From an uncultured Salinimicrobium sp. (GTDB lineage Bacteria > Bacteroidota > Bacteroidia > Flavobacteriales > Flavobacteriaceae): DNA of 11,225 bases. Location: positions 1 through 11,225 of the forward strand of contig CAMPJY010000088.1 of the NCBI GenBank assembly GCA_946887025.1, in the 5' to 3' direction. Of the stretch, positions 1 to 4,728 are shown in pieces (within the stretch, counting starts at the first letter, position 1; the number at the start of each line of letters is the position of its first letter). The notes below the pieces were generated by a model. That model was not told the origin of the DNA. It made no database searches and worked only from the letters and a program-made list of their open reading frames with translations. Both the position numbers and the translations under genes were made by a program.

Positions 1-527
1 TCGCTGCCGCAGAGGTAAATGGAGCCCATGGCCAGGCCACTGTGAACCCCGAAAAAGGTGGAAATGGAAACATCCACCCGCGCGATCTCCTGGGCGATGA
101 TGCCTTCCATCAGAAAGGTTTTATGGGGGCAGCCGTAACCCTCGTACGGAAGTCCGGTAATATTTAATTCCGCGAATTTGGGAATGATTTCAAAGGGGAA
201 TTTGGCTTTATTCCAGCAGTCGTTGGCGATAGGCCTTATTTCATCTTCCATGAAATTCCGAACCTTCAGCTGCAGCTCCCTGTCCTCCTTGGAAAGTTTA
301 TGGCTGAGGTTATAAAAATCCCCATCAATTGATGGCAGATCGCTGCGGGCTTTTCTGCGCTTGGTCTTCAGCATCTTCATCAGGCCTTTCAACTGATTAT
401 CATCCAAGGTTCCCAAAGCTTTCATGGCCTCGGCGAGGTCAATTTTCTCATTGATCTTTGCCAGCTGGTCCAGGTCCACATTCTGCAGAAGATTAATGGT
501 ATTTTTTATTTTATCGAAGAAGGCCAT
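1..527 (-). CDS. Acyl-CoA dehydrogenase family protein, N-terminal part (runs off the window)
   Basis: The reverse strand reads openly from an ATG at 527 to the window edge, giving 175 residues with no stop. Residues from about 70 onward resemble the N-terminal helical domain of FAD-dependent acyl-CoA dehydrogenases, closest in feel to glutaryl-CoA dehydrogenase-like members: FMEDEIRPIANDCW (92-105), GLPYEGYGCPHKT (125-137), EGIIAQEIARVDVSISTFFGVHSGLA (141-166). This family oxidises acyl-CoA thioesters at the alpha-beta bond and passes electrons to ETF. The catalytic Glu and most FAD contacts lie in the missing C-terminal part, so substrate cannot be judged. Before the domain there is a charged extension of about 65 residues (KINEKIDLAEAMKALGTL, KGLMKMLKTKRRKARSD) that is longer than usual for the family. 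The gene faces away from the small ORF at 676. No clear promoter was found for it. Confidence 0.85.
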   Translation of the reverse strand, partial: MAFFDKIKNTINLLQNVDLDQLAKINEKIDLAEAMKALGTLDDNQLKGLMKMLKTKRRKARSDLPSIDGDFYNLSHKLSKEDRELQLKVRNFMEDEIRPIANDCWNKAKFPFEIIPKFAELNITGLPYEGYGCPHKTFLMEGIIAQEIARVDVSISTFFGVHSGLAMGSIYLCGS

Positions 528-675
528 GGGTTGAGTTTTTTTAAAATTAGGCATAAAATGCCATTGGGGATGTTAAAGCTTTCGAAAGAAGGAATCCTGT
601 CGGGAAGGATCTTTGATTTTTCAGATGCTTTTAGAGTATCTACTTTTTTGTATCTTCGGTAGAAATAGAAAAAAC

Positions 676-774
676 ATGAACTGGTTTTTTAATGCAGAGA
701 AGAAAAAATTAAAAGGTCCGGCATTGTTCCTGATTCTTTTGCTATTGGTTTTATTAAAAGTCCTGTTCGGTTAG
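676..774 (+). CDS. Possible 32-residue single-pass membrane protein
   Basis: An ATG at 676 opens 32 codons ending at TAG 772-774. The product begins MNWFFNAEKKKLKGPA, a short basic head (KKKLK, residues 9-13). About 15 strongly hydrophobic residues follow (ALFLILLLLVLLKVLF, residues 16-31), with one lysine inside. The charge pattern predicts one membrane helix with the N-terminus in the cytoplasm. It ends 12 nt before the DUF6157 start, on the same strand, so the two may be co-transcribed. I do not recognise a family. Such a short ORF could be chance, but the clean basic-then-hydrophobic composition argues for a real small protein. No Shine-Dalgarno is visible, which is normal here. Confidence 0.5.
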   Translation: MNWFFNAEKKKLKGPALFLILLLLVLLKVLFG

Positions 775-786
775 AGATTCAATGGA

Positions 787-1203
787 ATGAAGATCCACAC
801 AACAAACTACCAGAACACCTTTATTGAAGTGGCGGAGGATTGTCCAGCCGTTCAGGCCGAAGCCCCGAAGCCCCCGAATGGAAAAGAAACGGTGGCGAGT
901 CTGGAGTTCCGGCTCATCCAGGAAAATCCATATAAATTAACTTCGGATGATGTGCTTTTTCAGGTACACGCCTTGCGGAAAGATCTGACAGGTGAAGAAC
1001 TTGCGGATGCGCGAAAGGAATTCTTTTCAAAAGGGCAGGCCTGTATGCGCGCTTCCCCGTTAACCAAGAGATATGGATGGGGAGTGCATTTTGATCCGGA
1101 AGGAAAAATGGCTTTGGTGCCAAGGGGGAGTGCAGATTATGAGAGGCTGGTACAGGATGATGACCTTCAAAAATTCAAGGCCATGAGGTCCAGCAGGAAA
1201 TAA
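787..1203 (+). CDS. DUF6157-like family protein, unknown function
   Basis: This 138-residue ORF begins MKIHTTNYQNTFIEVAEDCP and ends with a basic tail (KAMRSSRK). From memory, the N-terminal TTNYxNTFIEVAEDCP stretch, a central NPYKLTSDDVLFQVHA (residues 47-62) and SPLTKRYGWGVHFDPEGK (90-107) are the hallmarks of the DUF6157 family. That family is common in Bacteroidota and Firmicutes and has no assigned function. There is no signal peptide or membrane segment, so it is probably a cytosolic soluble protein. The start at 787 is preferred because the conserved motif begins immediately after it; the ATG at 782 is out of frame. It is transcribed toward metK, with an inverted repeat in the 70-base gap. 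Nothing in the sequence links it to methionine metabolism. Confidence 0.85.
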   Translation: MKIHTTNYQNTFIEVAEDCPAVQAEAPKPPNGKETVASLEFRLIQENPYKLTSDDVLFQVHALRKDLTGEELADARKEFFSKGQACMRASPLTKRYGWGVHFDPEGKMALVPRGSADYERLVQDDDLQKFKAMRSSRK

Positions 1204-1257
1204 TTTGCCAAGAATCCACGAATAGTAAATAAAAAATATTCGTGAATTCGTGGCAAA
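1204..1257. repeat. Inverted repeat with CACGAAT motifs, copy A (possible bidirectional terminator)
   Basis: Two 21-nt arms (1204-1224 and 1237-1257) pair at 19 of 21 positions around a 12-nt A-rich loop. The mismatches are at 1211/1250 and 1216/1245. Each arm contains the core GCCAnGAATnCACGAAT, itself close to a tandem octamer. It lies exactly between the convergent DUF6157 gene and metK, where a transcript-ending hairpin would serve both. A second copy of the same arm sequence lies on the other side of metK at 2718-2767, so this is a dispersed palindromic element rather than a unique terminator. It has no long T-tract, so terminator activity is an inference. Confidence 0.85.
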
Positions 1258-1273
1258 AATACCAGTTGCAGTA

Positions 1274-2530
1274 TTACAACCCGAAATCCTTTTTCACCTT
1301 ATCCACGAAATCCAGCTTTTCCCAGGTGAAGAGTTCCACCTCTTTTCGAACTTCTCCGGAATAAGGGCTTTCGTAAATTTTGGTAACCGTTCGGGGCTGC
1401 TTCCCCATATGCCCATAAGCCGCGGTTTCGCGGTAAATAGGATTGCGAAGCTTCAGGCGTTTTTCAATGGCAGCAGGCCGCATATCGAAGATCTCCGCAG
1501 CTTTCTGAGCTATTTCCCCGTCAGATAATTTAACCTTGGAGGTGCCATAAGTCTCTACGGCAATGGAGGTAGGTTCAACCACCCCAATGGCGTAAGATAC
1601 CTGCACCAGGACTTCATCTGCAACCCCGGCAGCCACCAGATTCTTGGCGATGTGTCGGGAGGCGTAAGCAGCCGAGCGGTCTACCTTACTTGGGTCCTTG
1701 CCTGAAAAAGCTCCACCCCCGTGGGCCCCTTTTCCTCCGTAGGTATCTACAATGATCTTCCTTCCGGTAAGGCCGGTGTCTCCATGCGGACCACCAATCA
1801 CGAATTTCCCGGTTGGGTTGATGTGATAGGTGATATTGTCGTTGAAAAGTTTTTGAACTTCCTCAGGAAAATGAGCCTTTACCCGTGGGATCAGGATCTC
1901 CACGATATCCTTCTTGATCTGGACCAGCATTTTTTCGTCATCCTTGTCGAATTCATCGTGTTGGGTTGACAAGACTATGGCGACTATTCGCTGAGGTGAA
2001 TTTTCGTCACTGTATTCTATGGTTACCTGGCTTTTGGAGTCCGGACGCAGGTATTTTATTTCATTGTTTTCCCTGCGGAGTTTCGCCAGCTCGATCAGCA
2101 TCTTATGTGAAATATCGAGCGCAAGTGGCATATAATTTTCTGTTTCGTTGGTAGCGTACCCAAACATCATTCCCTGGTCCCCTGCTCCCTGCTCTTCCTT
2201 GGTTTGTCGGTCTACTCCCTGATTGATATCCTGGGACTGTTCATGGATAAGGGAGATCACCCCACAGGAATCACCGCTAAAGCGATATTCCCCTTTGGTA
2301 TAGCCGATTTCATTGATAACATCCCTGGCAATCTGTTGTACATCCAGATAAGTGGCGGATCTCACTTCCCCGGCCAGGACCACCTGCCCAGTTGTAACCA
2401 GGGTTTCGCAAGCGACCTTGGATTCTGGATCAAAAGCCAGGAAATGGTCTAAGAGGGTGTCACTTATCTGATCTGCAATTTTATCAGGGTGGCCTTCAGA
2501 CACGCTTTCTGAAGTAAATAAATAAGCCAT
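1274..2530 (-). CDS. metK: S-adenosylmethionine synthetase
   Basis: MetK (methionine adenosyltransferase) joins methionine and ATP to form SAM, releasing phosphate and pyrophosphate, in the cytosol. The 418-residue product has the expected family length. It starts [20 protein letters not shown], containing the GHPDK motif (13-17). It has [12 protein letters not shown] (115-126), the ATP-binding signature, [13 protein letters not shown] (246-258), and the phosphate-binding loop [19 protein letters not shown] (271-289). All expected catalytic motifs are present and intact. It is transcribed opposite to the methionine synthesis genes, sharing the intergenic region 2531-3376 with them. Its leader carries a SAM-II-like riboswitch (2588-2637), which would give feedback repression by its own product. 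The start at 2530 gives the conserved N-terminus exactly. Inverted repeats of one family lie just beyond both ends. Confidence 0.98.
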   Translation of the reverse strand: MAYLFTSESVSEGHPDKIADQISDTLLDHFLAFDPESKVACETLVTTGQVVLAGEVRSATYLDVQQIARDVINEIGYTKGEYRFSGDSCGVISLIHEQSQDINQGVDRQTKEEQGAGDQGMMFGYATNETENYMPLALDISHKMLIELAKLRRENNEIKYLRPDSKSQVTIEYSDENSPQRIVAIVLSTQHDEFDKDDEKMLVQIKKDIVEILIPRVKAHFPEEVQKLFNDNITYHINPTGKFVIGGPHGDTGLTGRKIIVDTYGGKGAHGGGAFSGKDPSKVDRSAAYASRHIAKNLVAAGVADEVLVQVSYAIGVVEPTSIAVETYGTSKVKLSDGEIAQKAAEIFDMRPAAIEKRLKLRNPIYRETAAYGHMGKQPRTVTKIYESPYSGEVRKEVELFTWEKLDFVDKVKKDFGL

Positions 2531-2566
2531 GCGTCTTTATTTTAAGTTTGAGGGAAATTCTTCGAC

Positions 2567-2590
2567 GTGAAAGGCTAGAGGAGTTTTCAC
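2567..2590 (-). promoter_or_regulatory. Candidate expression-platform hairpin of the metK leader
   Basis: On the minus strand GTGAAA (2590-2585) can pair perfectly with TTTCAC (2572-2567) around a 12-nt loop. The 5' arm overlaps the last bases of the SAM-II-like aptamer, whose CAGU strand (2592-2589) is needed for the pseudoknot. Aptamer folding and this hairpin would therefore be mutually exclusive. No T-tract follows, so control would more likely act on translation or RNA stability than on termination. This is an inference from base pairing only. Confidence 0.35.
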
Positions 2591-2637
2591 TGCTTTAGCA
2601 TTTTTTAAGGGTTGCAATCAGTCAAATCATTCCCTGT
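2588..2637 (-). promoter_or_regulatory. SAM-II-like riboswitch in the metK leader
   Basis: Read on the minus strand, the 5' leader of metK contains in order AGGGAA, UGAUUU, GACUGA, UUGCAA, CCCU, UAAAAAAU and GCUAAAG, then CAGU. This matches the conserved blocks of the SAM-II (metA element) aptamer as I remember them: P1, UGAUUU, UUGCA, an A-rich strand, GCUAAA. P1 would be AGGG with CCCU. The pseudoknot would be ACUG in the loop with CAGU after GCUAAAG. Total length of about 50 nt fits the class. SAM-II is known mainly from Alphaproteobacteria, and I recall it in some Bacteroidetes. It would sense SAM and turn down metK. The predicted transcription start lies about 8-10 nt before the aptamer, so it opens the mRNA. 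Confidence 0.78.
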
Positions 2638-2650
2638 ATAAGTACAGTTG

Positions 2651-2658
2651 CAAATGTA
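2651..2658 (-). promoter_or_regulatory. Promoter -7 box for metK
   Basis: The minus strand reads TACATTTG, an exact fit to the Bacteroidetes -7 consensus TAnnTTTG. Transcription would begin near 2644-2647, immediately before the SAM-II-like aptamer, leaving a leader of about 115 nt. No TTTG -33 element is present at 19-21 nt spacing (the bases there are GCCA/CCAA/CAAG), so the promoter is either weak or helped by a factor. Confidence 0.6.
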
Positions 2659-2717
2659 TAAAAAGATATATAATAGCCTTGGCGTTTTTTAGAAACTTTT
2701 GACCCTTTATCTGTATT

Positions 2718-2767
2718 GCCACGAATTAACGAATATCATTTTCCAAAATAATTCGTGGATTCGTGGC
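2718..2767. repeat. Inverted repeat with CACGAAT motifs, copy B
   Basis: Arms 2718-2734 and 2751-2767 pair at 15 of 17 positions (16 if G.U is allowed at 2727/2758), with a 16-nt A/T-rich loop. The arms share the GCCACGAATnnACGAAT core with copy A at 1204-1257. It lies in the divergent region upstream of both metK and the methionine leader promoter, outside any recognised transcript. Here it is unlikely to terminate a coding transcript, which supports a repeat-family origin (REP- or MITE-like). Confidence 0.8.
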
Positions 2768-2817
2768 TAAAGAAAACCCTCCTGAAATACCCCCATTGAA
2801 AAAAAAGTCAAAATAAA

Positions 2818-2850
2818 TTTGTTTTATAATTTTTTCTGTCATTACCTTTG
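2818..2850 (+). promoter_or_regulatory. Promoter of the metY-metX-hom-osmC operon and its leaders
   Basis: TTTG at 2818-2821 is followed, after a 21-nt AT-rich spacer, by TACCTTTG at 2843-2850. This is a perfect match to the Bacteroidetes housekeeping promoter (TTTG-N19-21-TAnnTTTG). Transcription should begin around 2854-2857, only 12-15 nt before the ATG of the first leader peptide. Position, strength and spacing make this the likely single promoter for the leader region and the downstream operon. Confidence 0.85.
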
Positions 2851-2868
2851 TGAACAACAAACAACGAA

Positions 2869-2937
2869 ATGAACCAGGTAATTTGTAATATGATGTGCAT
2901 GATGTGGAAAACCTCCGCAGCGCGCTCTATTGCATAA
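2869..2937 (+). CDS. Methionine-rich leader peptide 1 (22 aa)
   Basis: This 22-codon ORF begins MNQVICNMMCMMWK and ends TAA at 2935-2937. Five of its 22 residues are Met, four of them in the run Met-Met-Cys-Met-Met (codons 8-12, 2890-2904). It starts just after the predicted transcription start and is followed by an intrinsic terminator at 2958-2989. Its last coding third (2917-2925) can pair with the terminator's 5' arm. A product of this composition beside a terminator and upstream of methionine genes fits a sensor peptide: scarcity of charged Met-tRNA would stall the ribosome on the run. The two Cys codons might add sensitivity to cysteine. The peptide itself probably has no function beyond being translated. 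Confidence 0.8.
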   Translation: MNQVICNMMCMMWKTSAARSIA

Positions 2938-2970
2938 ACCGTAAATTATAAGATTGCAAAAAGCCGCTGC
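2917..2970 (+). promoter_or_regulatory. Antiterminator pairing of attenuator 1
   Basis: GCAGCG (2917-2922) pairs with CGCTGC (2965-2970). After a one-base bulge (C2923), GC 2924-2925 pairs with GC 2963-2964, and T2926 with A2962. The 3' partner is the whole 5' arm of the terminator GCCGCTGC, so the two structures exclude each other. The 5' strand CCGCAGCG (2915-2922) is an exact copy of part of the terminator's 3' side (2974-2981 region). It starts 13 nt after the last Met codon of leader 1, just outside the footprint of a ribosome stalled there. A ribosome at the leader stop would cover most of it. Confidence 0.7.
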
Positions 2971-2989
2971 CAACCGCAGCGGCTTTTTT
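2958..2989 (+). terminator. Intrinsic terminator of attenuator 1
   Basis: GCCGCTGC (2963-2970), loop CAACC and GCAGCGGC (2976-2983) form a perfect 8-bp GC-rich stem. It is extended by five A-T pairs (2958-2962 with 2984-2988) and ends in a run of six T. This is a textbook rho-independent terminator. It begins 21 nt after the leader 1 stop codon and precedes the metY operon with no gene between, so it must be read through for expression. Confidence 0.93.
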
Positions 2990-3046
2990 GTTTCAGTATC
3001 TTTCAGAAAAATGATAAACTCCCTCAAAAGGGAAAAGAATAAAAAA

Positions 3047-3154
3047 ATGATCAGGAATTCGGCAATAACAAAAATAATGATGAGCGCCATGATGATGGTG
3101 ATGTGTCAAATGATGCGTCACCTAGAAAGCTCTTGCCGAAAACTTAGGATATGA
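3047..3154 (+). CDS. Methionine-rich leader peptide 2 (35 aa)
   Basis: The ORF from ATG 3047 to TGA 3152-3154 encodes 35 residues of which nine are Met. Eight of them fall within 13 residues: MMSAMMMVMCQMM (residues 11-23, codons 3077-3115). The start at 3047 follows GGAAAAG and an A-rich stretch typical of local start sites. An in-frame ATG at 3011 would add 12 residues and is possible; a still earlier one at 2954 begins inside the first terminator and is unlikely. A terminator (3181-3217) and a 12-bp antiterminator partner follow. It is the second sensor ORF on the same leader RNA, with a longer Met run than the first. The Met density and conserved geometry argue against chance. Confidence 0.82.
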   Translation: MIRNSAITKIMMSAMMMVMCQMMRHLESSCRKLRI

Positions 3155-3198
3155 TTTAGTTGTGTTTAGTTCAATTTAAAGATCCCTTCGGCAAGAGC
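3058..3198 (+). promoter_or_regulatory. Alternative pairings (1:2 and 2:3) of attenuator 2
   Basis: Segment 2, GCTCTTGCCGAA (3129-3140), is perfectly complementary over 12 bp to segment 3, TTCGGCAAGAGC (3187-3198). Segment 3 spans the last four bases of the terminator's 5' arm and most of its loop. Segment 2 can also pair over 8 bp with segment 1, TTCGGCAA (3058-3065), near the start of the leader ORF. This reproduces the 1:2 / 2:3 / 3:4 logic of trp-type attenuators. Segment 2 begins 14 nt after the last Met codon. A ribosome stalled on the Met run would leave 2 free to pair with 3; one reaching the stop at 3152 would cover part of 2 and allow the terminator. Confidence 0.8.
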
Positions 3199-3217
3199 GT
3201 CGAAGGGATTTCTTTTT
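3181..3217 (+). terminator. Intrinsic terminator of attenuator 2
   Basis: ATCCCTTCG (3182-3190) pairs perfectly with CGAAGGGAT (3201-3209) around a 10-nt loop, and a G.U pair (3181/3210) extends it. The sequence TTTCTTTTT (3209-3217) follows. The loop and inner 5' arm are part of the antiterminator segment, unusual for a plain terminator and expected for a regulated one. It lies 160 nt before metY. Confidence 0.9.
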
Positions 3218-3218
3218 A

Positions 3219-3260
3219 GAACCAGGAACCAAGAACCAAGAATCAAGAATCAAAAATCAA
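3219..3260 (+). repeat. Heptanucleotide tandem repeat (GAACCAA/GAATCAA), six units
   Basis: Six consecutive 7-nt units run GAACCAG, GAACCAA, GAACCAA, GAATCAA, GAATCAA, AAATCAA, and then decay (GAATAGT). They lie between the second terminator and metY, inside the operon's untranslated leader. No coding role is visible. Confidence 0.85.
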
Positions 3261-3321
3261 GAATAGTAGATCATGAGCAGAACCAGAAAAAGATTACAAC
3301 GAGAAAAAAATCCAGTTTCTT

Positions 3322-3349
3322 ATCTCAAGTCTCTAGTCTCTAATTTCTC
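3322..3349 (+). repeat. Second heptanucleotide repeat (GTCTCTA-type), four units
   Basis: Units ATCTCAA, GTCTCTA, GTCTCTA, ATTTCTC repeat with 7-nt period 28 nt before metY. It is pyrimidine-rich, whereas the first heptamer tract is purine-rich, so limited pairing between them in RNA is possible. The bases between and around (3261-3321, 3350-3376) show no other feature. Confidence 0.6.
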
Positions 3350-3376
3350 AATCAATAACCCTTAATACTTTAAATT

Positions 3377-4669
3377 ATGAGCACACCAAAATTCGCAACC
3401 AATGCACTGCACGCAGGACACGATGTAACTGCCCACGGGGGAACAAGAGCCGTTCCGATTTATCAATCCACTTCCTTTGTTTTTGAGGATGCCGACCATG
3501 CGGCAGACCTGTTTTCACTGGCAAAACCGGGATATATCTATACCCGCCTGAACAATCCTACCAATGACATCCTGGAACAGCGACTTGCCGCCCTGGAAGG
3601 AGGGATTGCAGCTGTGGTCACCGCTTCAGGAATGGCAGCTATCAGCACCAGCCTCCTTACCCTTCTTAAGTCTGGAGATCATATTGTGGCTTCCAACAGC
3701 CTGTACGGAGGAACCTACAATTTGCTGAGTGTTACCCTGCCAAGGCTGGGAATTACAACAACTTTTGTGGATCCTTCCAATCCGGAGAATTTCAGGAATG
3801 CCGCGCAGGAAAACACCAGAGCCTTTTTTGTGGAGTCTCTTGGAAATCCAAAACTTGACGTCCTGGACCTTCAGGCAATTTCCGAAGAGGCCAGAGCCCA
3901 TAAAGTTCCTTTCATAGTTGATAATACGGTCGCCTCTCCTTCTCTTTTGAATCCTATAGAATACGGGGCTGATATTGTAATCCACTCCCTTACCAAATAC
4001 ATCAACGGAAATGGGACCGCTTTAGGGGGAGCCATTATTGATGCCGGGAAATTTGACTGGGCCAATGGGAAATTTCCAGAATTTACAGAGCCTTCTGCAG
4101 GATACCACGGGCTGGTATACCACGATGCCCTGAAAGAAGCTGCCTTTATTGCCAAGGTGAGGATCGAAGGTCTGCGCGACCATGGAGCTGCCCTGAGCCC
4201 CCTGAATGCTTTCCAGATCCTGCAGGGATTGGAGACTCTGGAGATCAGGATCAAAAAACACAGCGAGAATGCCCTTGAGGTGGCGAAGTGGCTTCAGGAG
4301 CAGGAAGAAGTGGAATGGGTGAATTATCCAGGACTGGAAACCAGTGAATATTATGAGCTTGCTCAGAAATACCTTTCTAAAGGACAAAGCGGCCTTATCA
4401 CTTTCGGAGTGAAGGGAGGATATGAATCGGCGAAGACCATAGTAAATGAGACAAAACTTTTCTCTTTGTTAGCCAATATTGGTGATACCAAATCCCTGAT
4501 CATCCATCCATCCAGCACCACCCACCAGCAGCTGACCGAGGAACAGCAAAAACGGGCAGGGGTTACAACCGACCTTATCAGACTTTCCGTGGGGCTCGAG
4601 GATCTGAACGATCTGAAGGCGGACCTGAAGGAAGCTTTTGCGAAGATCAAAAAGCAGGTGCTGGCTTAA
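3377..4669 (+). CDS. metY: O-acetylhomoserine sulfhydrylase (MetY type)
   Basis: This 430-residue PLP enzyme belongs to the Cys/Met metabolism fold-type I family. The motif SLTKYINGNGTALGG (204-218) holds the Schiff-base lysine, K207. VDNTVASP (181-188) carries the Asp that pairs with the PLP pyridine nitrogen. YTRLNNPTND (55-64) and TASGMAAI (82-89) are the phosphate and substrate-side motifs. Length near 430 and the start MSTPKFATNALHAG are typical of MetY rather than the shorter MetB/MetC/MetZ members. MetY converts O-acetylhomoserine and sulfide to homocysteine and acetate in the cytosol, so this organism can use direct sulfhydrylation. It is the first gene after the double attenuator. 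A GC-rich hairpin separates it from metX. Some activity on O-acetylserine cannot be excluded from sequence. Confidence 0.95.
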   Translation: MSTPKFATNALHAGHDVTAHGGTRAVPIYQSTSFVFEDADHAADLFSLAKPGYIYTRLNNPTNDILEQRLAALEGGIAAVVTASGMAAISTSLLTLLKSGDHIVASNSLYGGTYNLLSVTLPRLGITTTFVDPSNPENFRNAAQENTRAFFVESLGNPKLDVLDLQAISEEARAHKVPFIVDNTVASPSLLNPIEYGADIVIHSLTKYINGNGTALGGAIIDAGKFDWANGKFPEFTEPSAGYHGLVYHDALKEAAFIAKVRIEGLRDHGAALSPLNAFQILQGLETLEIRIKKHSENALEVAKWLQEQEEVEWVNYPGLETSEYYELAQKYLSKGQSGLITFGVKGGYESAKTIVNETKLFSLLANIGDTKSLIIHPSSTTHQQLTEEQQKRAGVTTDLIRLSVGLEDLNDLKADLKEAFAKIKKQVLA

Positions 4670-4671
4670 TC

Positions 4672-4707
4672 AAGGGGTAGCGGTAAGATTTTCATCCGCG
4701 GCCCCTT
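4672..4707 (+). promoter_or_regulatory. Intercistronic hairpin between metY and metX
   Basis: AAGGGG (4672-4677) pairs with CCCCTT (4702-4707), and GCGG (4680-4683) with CCGC (4696-4699), across a 2x2 internal loop and a 12-nt apical loop. It starts 2 nt after the metY stop. Only a short, mixed T/A stretch follows, so it is not a strong terminator. It could protect the metY 3' end, mark a cleavage site, or cause partial termination that gives more MetY than MetX. Confidence 0.65.
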
Positions 4708-4728
4708 TCTAATTTAAAACAGAGGGAA

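Noticed and set aside
612..658. Promoter for the small ORF at 676
   Set aside because: TTTG at 612 and TATCTTCG/TACTTTTT boxes exist but none combines a good -7 with 19-21 nt spacing.
2876..2914. Segment 1:2 pairing in attenuator 1
   Set aside because: Only AGGT/ACCT (4 bp) could be found, too weak to claim.
2997..3004. Second promoter (TATCTTTC) between the two attenuators
   Set aside because: One mismatch to the -7 consensus and no TTTG at proper spacing; the GC-rich terminator occupies the -33 position.
2954..3010. Longer version of leader ORF 2 starting at 2954
   Set aside because: The start lies inside the 5' side of the first terminator hairpin, which would be terminated or base-paired; starts at 3047 (or 3011) fit the attenuator model better.
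2842..3090. Minus-strand 82-residue hydrophobic ORF across the attenuator region
   Set aside because: It is the complement of the Met-rich codons and terminator hairpins; the hydrophobicity (Ile/His-rich) is a by-product of antisense ATG codons.
2851..3376. T-box riboswitch as the explanation for the metY leader
   Set aside because: No T-box consensus (AGGGUGGNACCGCG-like) is present, and the Met-rich ORFs plus antiterminators explain the region better.
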